Under the pieces are notes generated by a model. The model was not told where the DNA came from. It saw only the letters and a list, made by a program, of their open reading frames with translations, and did not search any database. Made by a program: the position numbers and the translations under genes. Shown here piece by piece: positions 10,341 to 20,996 of a stretch of 64,000 nucleotides of DNA (within the stretch, counting starts at the first letter, position 1; each line of letters starts with the position of its first letter). The DNA is from Viola odorata (Eukaryota; Streptophyta; Magnoliopsida; Malpighiales; Violaceae), in contig OY829539.1 of NCBI GenBank assembly GCA_963691705.1, forward strand, positions 20,258,407-20,322,406, written 5' to 3'.

Positions 10341-12305
10341 TCACTTAGGTGATGGAGGTGGTTGTTTCGGGTCTTGCACAGACGGTGCTGGTTCCTTGTC
10401 TTCATCAGAGTTGGCCGCACTGGAATCACTCGTGGTGCTGAAGTGATCATTCACCTTGTTGCGAATGTGCGCAACAATCTTGTCTATGGCTTGGATGTAC
10501 TTGAAAGTCACTTCCAAATGAGTCTGGATGTGCTTGTACTTGGCGTCCTGCTGCTCCATGAACTTGTCCAGCCGTTCCTTCTGTGCTAACTCAACACTCG
10601 CAAACAGGGATTGTTGTTGATCCACAATCCGCTACATCTGCTTTTGAAAGGAGTCTTGAAAGTCATGAAACAACTTCTAATTTGTCGTGAAAGCGTCGAG
10701 CTGGATCTGCACAAGCTCAAGGAATTTGTTGGCCCATTTTGGAAGTCCAGGGTGGTCAGGATCAATGGCGAGGCTATTGGTCTGCTCAGGCATCTGGTCA
10801 TCTTGCCCAAGATTGGGCTCCTCTGCTGCACCGTCAATATGGATTGGCTTAACCTTGAAGTTCCCGTTGATCCTCTTCCCATAGAGGTGATCTGGTACTG
10901 GGGTAAATCCTGTATTAAAACAGAGATAGCCTTTTTCCTCGTGGAAATGGCCCATTTGGTCAAACGCCTTAAGATCCATGATCTTAATGGCACAGGATTT
11001 ATATAAATTCAAAGGAGATAGATCTATACCCCTAGCAGTAACAGTCAAATGGGAAATCAAAGTTCCTAAAATCATTCTAGGAAGAGAATCACATGCTTTT
11101 ATCTGCCTAGCAATCCAATAACCTAGATTAACTCTTTTCTCATGCAGCATGCACCAAAACAAAAATGTCTCAAGTTTTGAAATATTACCCGAGACTGTGG
11201 TCTTGGCCGAGAGATTGATTGAAAGGATCCTTTGGAGAATCCTCAAAGTAGGATCTCGGATCTGGTGAGCCTTTGAATTTTTATCTAACTTAGCAGCACA
11301 GTCACCAATCAATTCCCCATAGGCCACCGTCTTATCCCAATCTGGGGGATAATCAGTCAGGGCATTCACATATTCATCAGACTTGAGGCCATCCTCAGTC
11401 ACAAAACCAAGCAACAAGTTAAAATCATCAATCGAAAAATGACACCATTTATCAAGCAAACGAAAGTGCACAACATCAGTAGCACTCAGATCAGGAAAAG
11501 CTCTACCATTAGCATACAATCTCTCATGATCTAACCAAAAAAAACAATGAAACTCCAAGCACAGCTCAGCATAAGCGGGCATATTAAGATAGAAAAAGCA
11601 ATCCCACCCAAGATTGGAAATAAACTGCCTGACTCTATTACCTATCCCCAAGTCATCAAGAAAGGAAAAATCAAGGACAACAAACTGAGTTATCTCACAG
11701 GCATGCTTACTAGTCAATCTAGCCCTAGAATCAGGGGTATCCGGCCTCAAACAGCCTTTCAAAGAGTTAAGGGGTGGAAGGGTTACCTTGGCAGGCTTGG
11801 CCGCAGGCTTGGCCAAGGCTGCAACCGCATCAGCCTCAGAGTCGGCGCTCTCTACTTTCTTTTTGGCTTTGGCAGTAGCAGAGCGAGTTCTTTTTGCAGG
11901 CGCTGATCCAACACTCGCATCAGCCTTCCTCTTCCCCAATTTCTTGGATTTTGCTGAACCGTCTTCACACTTAGGCTGAGAATCCAAAATCTCCTGCACC
12001 TCGGAGTCGGCCGGTTTGCTAACCCTCGATTGGGTTTTCGTTTCTTTGCTGAGGTCGATCTTTTTCTTGGCTGGGGGTGCAGAGGTAGGAATGGGAGTAG
12101 GAGTAGAGAGGATCTGCTTCGGAGAATCAGAGGTGGCAGTGTCTATGGACATGATTGTCCTCGCGATGTCGAGTGTCTCTGTGAGGTTTTGAGGCAAATC
12201 TTCCTCCGGATTTGAAAGAGAAGGAGATGGTGAAGGAATAGGAGATACTTGCTTGATTGGGGTATGTTTTACTTTCTTGGCGGCTGATCTCTTGGATTTT
12301 CCCAT
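10341..12305 (-). pseudogene. Athila env-position ORF ('putative plant transposon protein')
   Basis: One reading frame of about 654 codons with only two TAG stops (near 10676 and 10634), both readable as decayed CAG. The N-terminal 150 residues are Lys/Pro/Ser-rich with basic clusters such as KRTRSATAKAKKK. Next comes a globular domain of about 300 residues with LDFSFLDDLGIGNRVRQFI, W..FF, and CHFSIDDFNLLLGF, resembling the Athila ORF-1 / Transposase_32 plant transposon protein family. The C-terminus is Gln-rich and acidic. The family sits where retroviruses have env, but no signal peptide or transmembrane segment is obvious. Its function is unknown. The start follows MGKSKRSAAKK. Confidence 0.82.
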
Positions 12306-12818
12306 GATAATATGCTAGCGAAATTGTGGAGTGAAAGTAGGAGGAGTGGAGAACGTTTAGTTGAGGTGATTTGAGAGATATGAGGAAGAGGGCGAGATTT
12401 TAGGGATTTGGTGTTTGAGGGTGGTGAGGGGATAGAAAGATAAAAAAATTTAATTAATATCTGAAAAAGTAATTTTCAAATAATAATTAGCAATTTGAAA
12501 AATCTGACCGTTATCCCTTTAATTTCTCCTCCTTCCAAACACGCAACCTTCTCTTTTCCTCCTTTTTCTCCGCGTGTCACCCAATCCAAGTGAGAATACA
12601 TGTGGCTAAGATCAATTAAGCTTGGCCAAGATTCCTCACCACACTTAATTCCTTAAAATCACTCCGGAAAATTTCCATCAAAAATATCTGAAAATTTGAG
12701 TAAGAGAAAATCAGTCAAGTAACCCGGAGAGTATTTGAACAATTAATTTTATTGAAAAGAAATAAAAACGAATAAATGCATGGGTTGCCTCCCATGTAGC
12801 GCCTTAGTTATAGTCCTA
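12306..12818 (-). other. Athila-A spacer between pol and the env-position ORF
   Basis: No gene is seen. The segment ends with TGGGTTGCCTCCCATG (12781-12796), a spacer shared with Athila-B at 42570. The Athila match stops at about 12818, where sequence shared with Tat-B begins (GTGTTTACCAAGGGCT). Confidence 0.7.
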
Positions 12819-12933
12819 GTGTTTACCAAGGGCTATCACAACGTCTCCAGTCCTGCCCCTTCAGAGGTTTCTGCCCTAATGAGGGCTCGACGATCGATAA
12901 AGGTATATCTTCGAAATGCCTTTTTCCGAAGTC

Positions 12934-12941
12934 TATAAATA
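12934..12941 (+). promoter_or_regulatory. TATA box for antisense ORF1 of Tat-A
   Basis: TATAAATA sits 88 bases before the ORF1 start position, within a C/T-rich leader. Tat-B has TATAAAT 63 bases before its ORF1. The matching placement in two diverged copies supports a real core promoter. Confidence 0.65.
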
Positions 12942-13021
12942 GGCCTTTCATTTTGCACTTGCCTCATAACTCTCACAACTTTTCACCTCTCTCTTCAAAT
13001 TTCCTTATCTCTTTTCTTTTC

Positions 13022-13408
13022 GTGGATGAAGTCACCAAAAACTTCCTGCTCTCCAAAACCCATGCCCTGAGGAACCTAACTCAGGCAGATACTGATTTCC
13101 TGGGGTCGCTGAGCGTTAAGACCTCGGAGGATATACTGGAGCTCCAGGGGATGCTGACTCCCCTGCAAGCTAGACAGGCTGCCGTTATCCTGGAGGATTT
13201 CAGTCCCGTGGAGAAAGCGGTGAAGCTGTCAGTGGCTATTTCTCAAATTCAGCTGCTGATGTCAACGCTACAGCATAGGAAGGACTTGCTGGGATGCTGC
13301 CTGAAGGGCATAAAGGCCTATTCTTCTGAACTGACGGCTCTTGCGGATGCCTTGAGGAAAATTCCCTTTCTGGAGTGGGAAGATGATGACGCTGGGTCGA
13401 ATGCCTGA
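13022..13408 (+). pseudogene. Tat-A antisense ORF1, small helical protein
   Basis: Encodes about 128 residues, predicted mostly helical, with a central VKTSEDILELQGMLTPL identical in Tat-B, then EDFSP, a Leu/Ile-rich stretch, LGCCLKG and an acidic end. No family is recognised. There is no internal stop, but the start codon aligned with the Tat-B ATG is GTG here. An upstream in-frame ATG at 12953 is only 12 bases past the TATA box and so probably lies before the transcription start. The frame may therefore be untranslated in this copy. Overall identity to the Tat-B protein is roughly half by eye. Confidence 0.7.
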
Positions 13409-13515
13409 CCAGCGATGGGGATCCTCTTGGCGTGTCTTTCTGTGCTCCTCTAGGGCCACCTTTTGTAACTCCGGGCCGTTAGGCCTTTTTGTAATCTCGG
13501 GCCGCTGAGCCCTTT

Positions 13516-13528
13516 AAATAAATAAATA
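13516..13528 (+). terminator. Poly(A) signal-like run after ORF1
   Basis: AAATAAATAAATA follows ORF1 by about 110 bases. Tat-B has AATAAATAAA at about 54130, about 85 bases after its ORF1. Conserved placement suggests the ORF1 transcript ends here. Confidence 0.5.
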
Positions 13529-13883
13529 TGTTTTCCTTTATTCACTTGCCGCGCTATCAACATTTTTCTTCTTTCCCATATCGTCTTTCTTAGAAAACAA
13601 CTTTTATTCTCACTTATTGTGAACTTGGTGTCCCTTGGGATCCCATAACTTTATTTGCCTACCTGGCTCATAATGACGATTTTCCCATATCGCATCCGTT
13701 CTGAATATATTTTGCGCCGTTTTTCAGTGCTAATGGATTGGGCAACGATTTCGGTGCCTCTTGGCTGGTGCAGACTTTTGACAGTTGCGAAGTCAGATCT
13801 TTCCCCCCAATAGACGTTATCTCTGATAGCATTAACTGTCCTCGATAATACGCGAAAAGGCAGGCACGCTTCCTCCCCTCGGC

Positions 13884-13891
13884 TATATAAT
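13884..13891 (+). promoter_or_regulatory. TATA box for antisense ORF2 of Tat-A
   Basis: TATATAAT lies 74 bases before the ORF2 ATG. In Tat-B, TATTTAAT lies 77 bases before the equivalent ATG. Both are followed by a T/C-rich leader. Confidence 0.65.
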
Positions 13892-13957
13892 GGGGCTCTT
13901 CCTTTCTTTCTCTGTTCATCTTTTTTCTTCTTTCTTCTCACTCTTACTAATATTTCC

Positions 13958-14446
13958 ATGGCTGACTCCCATTTTTTGTATACTGCCGCTCGCGATTCTC
14001 CTCTGACCCCTCTAACTTCTCCCGACTCCGACAATCCTCCACTCTCACCCCCCTAGAGGCCTACCAGACATTCCGTAAAGTGCCAGGGTCGCAAGAGATT
14101 GAAGAAAACAAAGAAACAATCTTTCGAATCCTTCTTTGCCGACTTTGAACCTCACTACCTTTCGCTGCGGTAAAAGGATGAAGCGTCACCATCCGTCCCT
14201 TGTCTTTTTCCCAAGGACGGGACTTCTATGCAAGATGCTGCCCCAGGACTGGTTACCCCGACCCTGGAGGAAAACTCCCACGCCGCTTCAAAGGAGGAAA
14301 CTGCACCTACGACAGGCTCCGCGACTGGGCTTGGTAAGAGACCTTTCGAGATTGGCGAGCCCTTTCCTTTCTATAACAGTGGGTCGCCATCGTCTCCGGA
14401 GGATTACGATTACGTCTATGACATACACTGGGCGGACGAGGACTGA
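13958..14446 (+). pseudogene. Tat-A antisense ORF2, Ser/Pro-rich acidic-tailed protein
   Basis: Starts MADSHFLYTAARDSPLTP, nearly the same as Tat-B. A run of SP/TP pairs follows, then a basic cluster (GRKRLKKTKK), and an acidic aromatic tail ending DYVYDIHWADED. A TAG at 14056 replaces the tryptophan kept in Tat-B, and at least one frameshift follows. SP/TP clusters can be phosphorylation sites and the basic cluster a nuclear signal, but both are inference. No known family is recognised. Confidence 0.65.
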
Positions 14447-14701
14447 AATGAAACAAAATGTCATTTGCCTTTTTCTTTTCGCTTTTGTTATAATCGCCGC
14501 CCTATGGGATAACTACCGCTGGACAGCCAATTACCGCTTCATACGACCATCTTTGTGGGGTTTCTTGTAATTACTGAGTCTTTCTTTTACGACATTCGAG
14601 GCGAGCGCTTGACTTTAAGTTTCGGTCAGGGTCTTTCCACGTGTCCCGTACGTGTCTTGCTGTGATAGGTTGCCCTTCTGTCTAACTTTTCCACCGTCTC
14701 T

Positions 14702-14710
14702 TTTAAAAGG
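14702..14710 (+). promoter_or_regulatory. TATA-like box for antisense ORF3 of Tat-A
   Basis: TTTAAAAGG lies 194 bases before the ORF3 ATG. Tat-B has TTTATAAGG 199 bases before its ORF3 ATG. In both, a possible 5' leader splice site (AAGGTATT or CAGGTATT) follows. Confidence 0.5.
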
Positions 14711-14895
14711 AAAAACGCTCCTTCTTCGTACCTTTTTGCTCCTTTTTATACTTCAGAACTCTCTTCATTTTTCGCTCGCTCCGAGGAAATTCTCTCGTTC
14801 GCATCCAGACGACTCGCCTATTAATTTCAGTCTTCTCTCTTTCAAGGTATTCTGCTCGATCTTGCTTTTGATTTTCCTTTGCTGCTTTATCTATC

Positions 14896-17061
14896 ATGCC
14901 TCGCACGAGATCTCAATCTAGCTGTTTAGCTACCCCTAGGCCAATTTCTCGATATCCCGAGCTTGAAAACACCCCTAGCATCTTTACTTGCCCTACTGTC
15001 TTACGCCTCGAATTGGAAAGCAATAATATTACCTTCCCTTGTGGCTATCGCCCCACTATTCCTTCTGACACTATGAGGCTTCATAGCCGGCTCTGGAAAA
15101 CTCATAGGATTCTTTATTTTAAAATGTTTCAATATGGGTTCCGCCTCCCAGTTCATGACACGCTAGAGCGTGTGTTGCGCGAGCACGGGCTTAACCCTGC
15201 GCAGATCACCCCTTCCTCATAGAGTTGCATCTACGCCTTCCTTCATGCTTGCGAATTAAAAGATATTCTTGCTCCCCCTGTCGCTTTATTTCGCAAGTTC
15301 TTGACTCTGGTTTTTCGCGACGGCTTCATTAATATTATTCCAAGATGGGATGATGCTCTAGTGAGGCCTTTTTGGCAGAAATTTTGAGGATTTGAGGGGA
15401 ACGTCGAAAACTGGAAGAGCGGTTTCTTCGTTGTCGAATTACCCTCTCGCCTGTGGCGTCCTGATTTCAACCTGGAGGTGGTTGATTGGGCGAGGCCAGC
15501 GCCTTTGTCTAGGGAAGAGTTGGATCAAGCCAACGCTTTACTAGAGATGGAGTCCTCTGTCCAGATCTGAAACTTTGCTTTGTACAGGACTTTAACTGAG
15601 TGTACCATAGGTGAGCTTTTGAGCTTCGCCGCTGCCTTGCTTACCCCTTGTTTACTAACATAACTTTTCGCAGGGGAGACCATCGCTCGACCGCTCTCCG
15701 AAGGTGACGCTCCTCACAAGGTTGTCGCCCCTTCAACGACTGCTCCCTCTACTTCCGCTGGGGCTCGAGCTGATCACCGTATGCCCATAAAGAAAAGAGC
15801 TTTAGACGAGATTCTTTCCAGGGAAAGCGGTTCCTCCTTCCGCACTTCTCGCTTCGTAGAGAACTGGTTACCCAGTCGGAAGAAGAGGTCCGGGTCTGGT
15901 TTGCCAGTGACTGAGACAAAGATTTTCTCCTACGGAGTCGAGGACATGGAGGACATGGACACGGAACTGAGCCTCCGCCCGGATTCCTCAGCTCAACGAA
16001 ATAAGCTAAGGGAAGCGAGCGAAGCTCAAGTGACCAGGATGGCTGCTCAATCTCCTTCAAGTGACGCCACAAATACCGTCACTTCCCAGACTGCCGCTTC
16101 TCCCGACACCACTATGGAGGGTGCCGATTCACTGGGTGGCGCTTCCTCGACTCTGGGGCTGGCTGCCCCCAACAAGACCTCCTCTGCCACGACGATGCCG
16201 CCATCCGCTGCAAATTCCACTCCTGTCATGGAGCCTCCACACTCACCCATTGGCCCCTGTATTCCTTACGTGCGTCCCTCAGTCCCAAGTGGGCCTGGTT
16301 CTTCTCACTCTCTCCCGAAGTCCTCTTGCCCGTTGTTCCTTACTTCAATTCGAGACATCGAGGGCTCAGGCGGTATCACCGCCCCTTGCTTTGTTGCTGA
16401 TCTTTCCCGTGACGGGCCTCAAGGGGCCCCCTCTCACCTGCTAAATCTGTCAAAATTTGGGACTGACGGGTTCCGTGCCCTGGGTATATCAGACCCCTTA
16501 TCGCAAGATCAGCCCACGGCTATCTTGGCCTGCAAAATGTTTCGCGCCTCCGAGGAGGAGAGTAGGCTACTGCAACTTCCTCCCGAAGTTCAGTATGTGC
16601 GCGTCATGAACAACTGCCTTGCTACCTTTCGACAACTTCATTACTTCATCAAGGCTCATGGGACATAATCTCAAAACTCTGGTGCCCTAGCAAAGGTAGA
16701 GGTGCTGTCGCGACTCCACAAACGCGCTCAGGCCGAACTGCGCGAGTGCCGCGCTGACCTTTCTCGGGAAAGGTCTAAAGGAAAAGCCCAGGTTGAAGCT
16801 TTAGAGGCTGAGTTGGTGGCTGAGAGGAAGAAGAACTCATTCCTTCTTGAGGAGGTATCCTCCTGCGATGCGGACCTGTCGAAAGCTTTCAAGAAGGTGA
16901 CCTGGTAGAAGAAGAAGACTGAACAAGCCTTTATCGCTGGGGTGACAGATCAACACTGCAGTAGGTCCGCTGATCCCGCTGAGGTTGCCAGGTATGCCTC
17001 CGCCAGGATGAAAGAGATTGACGAGAGCCAAGAGGGTTTCCTCTCCTCCGAAGAGGAGTAG
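14896..17061 (+). pseudogene. Tat-A antisense ORF3, Transposase_28-type protein with coiled coil
   Basis: Exon 1 (14896-15610) carries a domain like PF04195, 'putative gypsy type transposon': FQYGFRLPVHDTLERVL, LNPAQITPSS, IYAFLHACE, and WKSGFFVVELP. A GT-AG intron at 15611-15673 matches one in Tat-B. Exon 2 has SRFVENWLP, a long Ser/Pro/Thr-rich linker, the motif LLNLSKFGTDGFRALG, a coiled coil (AELRECRADLSRERSKGKAQ), and a C-terminal segment ending EGFLSSEEE. Stops at about 15220, 15387, 15568, 16666 and 16906 make it a pseudogene; several replace residues kept in Tat-B. Despite the family name there is no transposase evidence, and the function is unknown. Confidence 0.75.
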
Positions 17062-17097
17062 TGGATCAGTGCCTGGGAAGGGCCCATTTGATGCCGC

Positions 17098-19101
17098 TTG
17101 ATTGTGGGTGTCGCTTCTTTACTTACTTCCTTGTTGTTACTTCGCTCCCTTTTTCAATTGTACCACCATAGCAACGGCATCATAGTGATATCGCCTCGCT
17201 ATGATGTTGAAGCTCTAAATCCCTTTACCTGGAAGCTGTTATTCCTTGAATCTTCTATTGATGCTTGGAAAAAAAGATTCTTCATCATCAATCTGCCCCA
17301 GCCTTTGTGGCGGAGCGGGTTTAACCTCGTCGTCAGAGACGCTACCTGGGGTGGCAGGCCAGAGTTAGGACCAGTTGACCAAGGCTGGCTGGACAAGCTG
17401 CTCAACCTATCGGGGATTCCTGGTGTTCGCACTCGCGAACTCGCGTGCCAGGGCGACATCCAGGGTTGCATTCAAAGTGAGCACCGTCCCTTTGTTCGCT
17501 GTTCCACACCAATACTAACTCTAACATTCATTTCTTATCTCTACAGATCCTCCCGCTGGGTGGAAACCTGACTGCATCAAAAAAAGAGAGAGAAGCGCTC
17601 AGCAGAAGAGAGAAAAAATGGCTCTTTCTGCCACCTCGGCTGGTGCCCTGACTGACACCACGCACGCGTCCACTTCTGCACCTGAGTCCTCTTCTCTTCC
17701 TCGAGCGGAGGTTACTGCCACATCAACTGCTGAGCCAATTTCCTCCCCTAGCGTTGTTCCTACACGAGCGTCATCTTCTCGTCTTCCCCCTGCAAGAAAG
17801 AAGAAAAGAACTCTCCGCCTTCGCGTTATCGCTCCTACCCGTCCTCCAGTTCAGGTGGTTTTTGCAAAATTTTCGCAAAATTTTCTCTGTCTATATATTT
17901 TATGTCCGTTTCTTAATTTCCCTATTTCTTTTGCACGTAGGATACCGCTGCTGTTGCCTCTTCTGCCACTCCTTCGCGCGACAGTATGGATTTGTCGGGT
18001 ATTCTTGACCCTAAGCGGTCGCGTCTTAATGAGGACTCAACTTCAGCAAATGACTTTGCCACTGGCCAGGAAAGGCAAGACGGCGTCACCAATACCGGCC
18101 CCTTGGTGGGTAATCAAGGCTCTGGTCTGGCAGGGAACGGGGCTACCTCTGCGCCGCTTCACCCTTCTTTTGCCGCGTCATCTCCTCCACCTGGCAATCC
18201 CTTGGACTTTCTGGAGGATCTTGCAGAGGAGGACTTTCCCTCCTTACAAACTGGCGGTTTCAATATTGACGCTGGACCATCTAATCGTTATCCTCTGTCC
18301 CCTCCTGATGTCTTCTTCATTCCTACTGCTGTTCAAACAGTCTCTCCCTCTCTTCCCCCGGTGGACACTCCGCGCATGGTGGCTGACCTAAGCACTGTAC
18401 TCTCTAGCGGAGCCGCCACCCATCAAGTTGATTTAAGTAATATTCGCCAGCGCGGGTTCCCAGCACTGGGGGGCGACAGCTCCCTAGCGACATCCGCCTA
18501 TCTGGCAGGGCATCTGATGTCGGTTGAGGAGGAGGAGCAGGCCTTCCTCTCCGTTGCCGAGGGCGAGCAACTGCAGCAGATAAGGACCCAGCTGTTCTCT
18601 AGCTTTCAGGGCTTCCATTACTGGTCTAGGAATGTGACGAGACGAATGAGCTCTCTCCAATCTTCCTCCCAGGAATGGCGCACTAATCACCAGCTCTTGG
18701 AAGAAATCAACAAGTACCAAAGGGAACTTCATAAAACTCAGGAAGAGCTGAGGAAGTGTGTTGAAGAGCGACAATGTGCGGAAGCCAGTCTGGGAGTTGC
18801 GAGGAAAGAGTTGGAAGAGGCCAAAGGACACCAGGCCATGAGGGATGCCGCCCTTCAAGCGGAGCAAAGTAAGAATGCCGCTCTTACGGAGGAAACAACG
18901 GACAAGTGTAAATGGTTTCTAGAACAAACTGCGGGCCTCATGGCCGACTGCTTCATTGAGCGTCACGGCCGCAATTTCTTCGACGCTGATGCCATCATCC
19001 GCCTCTTCAAGCAGAAGTCCGGGTTCCTCACGGAAGAGGGCTACCGTCAAGCGAAGAGGCCACGGCATGACGAGGGGGACAACAGCATGCCCAGGCCGTA
19101 A
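17098..19101 (+). pseudogene. Tat-A antisense ORF4, paralogue of ORF3, 5' truncated
   Basis: Exons end 17476, span 17547-17854 and span 17941-19101, all with GT-AG borders. The first intron lies in phase 1 at the same place as in Tat-B. The N-terminal half of the Transposase_28-like domain is missing: only its end (AWKKRFFIINLPQ, GWLDKLLNL) remains, directly after the ORF3 stop. A deletion has removed the ORF3-ORF4 spacer, promoter and start present in Tat-B. The last exon is open for 386 codons: Ser/Pro-rich linker, QVDLSNIRQRGFPALGG, a coiled coil (YQRELHKTQEELRKCVEER), and a C-terminal ADCFIERHGRNFFDADA segment ending in a basic tail. Confidence 0.75.
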
Positions 19102-20280
19102 ATGTCGCTTCTCTTTTGGTCCATCGGGCGCCCTGACTTCTTTGTCCTTTTTGTGTTTTTGGGGCCTTTTGTTTAAACAAGTATCCCCTCTTGTACAAAC
19201 AGTTTGCACAATCTGCCATTATTTTACTTTATCGATGATCTTTCTCACTTTACTTTCGTTAGCCCTTCTTTCAAAACTGGTTGCCACCGTTGAACTGATG
19301 TTGCCTGCGCCTTCGAACTCCCATTGTGGAGTCGCAACACGCCATGTCGTCGCGCATTTCTCTCCGCGCAATAGGGTAGATCCGCTCCTTACCATTATCT
19401 CGTACCGTGCTTGAGACGACTGGATCTCCCCTTTAGATGCTCTGCCTCTCCACGACGTCATTATTTTCCAAGTGCTCCATCACTTTGACACTTTACTAAA
19501 TTTTCTGCACATTTTACTTATCACTTTCGTTAGTAGCGACATCTACTAAAATATCTTAATTACCTTGGGGTATGGGCGCGTATTTCCCCAACTCACTTGG
19601 CTCGATCTCGCCCGATGTCGCTCGTGTCACGTACTCTTCCAGCCAAACTTCACCGGGTTTGTCCCTTCCAGTTACTAGCTGGGGTACCGTGACTTCCCGC
19701 ATTTCTTCAATCGGCCAGGAAGTGCCCCCTCTCAGTGCGCCGCCTGATCAGGGTCTGCCATCACGAGGATAAGACTTTTCACTTCCTCAGTGTTACCCTC
19801 GCACCTCGGAACGTGCCCCTTCTTTACGAGGAGCCTATGTTAGCGCTACCCTCGTAAGGATAGGATTTTCACTTGCGAGGTGGAGTTTTTATCTTCCCTA
19901 GGGTCGTGCCACACTTAATGATCATCTGCCTATGTGAGCACGGGCTGTCACAAGGATAGGACTTTACACCCCTAGGGGAGTCGGGGCGTGCCCTCTCTGG
20001 GTTTCCCCAGGATAGGATTTTCACTCCTGACAGTGCTGGAGCGTGTCTCATCTTAGCAAGCCGCCTGATCAAGGACGGCCTCACAAGGCCAGAATTTTTC
20101 ACTTCCAGCACCATATATTTCCAGGATCGCCGGGGCGTGCCTTGCCTTGACGACCCATCTGCATTAGCCCGTTCTGCCTCAAGGCTAGGACTTTTCACCC
20201 CCGACATCCTCTTTTCCTTGTTATCTGCACATTACACAGACAACCAACAAGGAACACGAAATATTTCCACAACAATTGTT
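19102..20280. other. Tat-A spacer between convergent coding regions
   Basis: Lies between the 3' end of the plus-strand cassette and the 3' end of minus-strand pol. From 19102 to about 19740 no gene is seen. The rest holds the degenerate repeats listed next. Confidence 0.6.
19742..20215. repeat. Degenerate tandem repeats with AGGATAGGACTTTTCAC core
   Basis: About five or six diverged units of roughly 70-110 bases repeat the core AGGATAGGA(C/T)TTT(T)CAC, with associated words such as GCGTGCC and CCGCCTGATCA. Related units occur in Tat-B at 61282-61725, so the repeat predates the split of the two copies. Confidence 0.75.
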
Positions 20281-20996
20281 AGACCATGCCCAACGGCATG
20301 TCAGATTCATAATTTCAATTTCTAGACCATGCCCAACGGCATGTCAATTTCAATTTCTAGACCATGCCCACCGGCATGTCACATTTCAATTTCAATTTCA
20401 AGACCATGCCCAACGGCATGTCACATTTCAATTTCTAGACCATGCCCAACGACATGTCACATTTCAATTTCTAGACCATGCTCAACGTCATGTCAAACTC
20501 AATTTCTAGACTATGCCCAACGGCATGTCACATTTCAATTTCAATTTCAAGACCATGCCCAACGGCATGTCACTTTTTACTATTTCAATTTCTAGACCAT
20601 GCCCAACGGCATGTCACATTTCAATTTCTAGACCATGCTCAACGGCATGTCAAACTCAATTTCTAGACTATGCCCAACGACATGTCACATTTCAATTTCA
20701 ATTTCAAGACCATGCCCAACAGCATGTCACATTTCAATTTCTAGACCATGCCCAACGGCATGTCACATTTCAATTTCTAGACCATTCTCAACGGCATGTC
20801 AAACTCAATTTCTAGACCATGCCCAACGGCATGTCACATTTCATGATCAACGACATGTCAAACTCAATTTCTAGACTATGCCCAACGACATGTCACAAAC
20901 TCAATTTCTATTTCAAGACAAATTCAATTTCTATTTCAAGAGCAATTCAATTTCTATTTCAAGACCATGTCCAACGGCATGTCAAATTCTAGCATG
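20281..20996. repeat. Satellite-like array, about 18 units of ~36 bp
   Basis: The unit is about 36 bases with core ACCATGCCCAACGGCATGTC and a CAATTTC-rich spacer of variable length. The core is itself an imperfect palindrome (CATGCC pairs with GGCATG). Variant units recur every fourth position (about 20473, 20630 and 20780, with CTCAAC and TCAAACTC), giving an early higher-order repeat of about 150 bases. Tat-B lacks the array, so it arose in or after the Tat-A lineage. Short open frames on the plus strand here are by-products of the repeat. Confidence 0.93.

Larger units (their letters stand above)
9877..12818 (-). mobile_element. Athila-A, 3' half (left fragment of a split element)
   Basis: Holds the part of an Athila-type Gypsy element that lies downstream of pol: the env-position ORF, the conserved 'GGGTTGCCTCCCATG' spacer near 12783, and the 3' region with TTGTCCTCAATGTGT near 10246. 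The gag-pol half and 5' LTR lie at 27518-34521, on the far side of Tat-A. The 3' LTR expected left of 9877 is missing. Confidence 0.8.

Noticed and set aside
12953..13021. ATG at 12953 as the start of Tat-A ORF1
   Set aside because: It lies 12 bases after the TATA box, so it should be upstream of transcription, and Tat-B starts 23 codons later.
14896..17061. ORF3 as an active DNA transposase
   Set aside because: The family name Transposase_28 is historical. No DDE or RNase H-like catalytic pattern is visible, and the gene rides inside an LTR element.
20276..20874. Several overlapping plus-strand ORFs with repeated MPNGMS peptides
   Set aside because: They are produced by the 36-bp satellite array in all frames and have no start context or conservation apart from the repeat.
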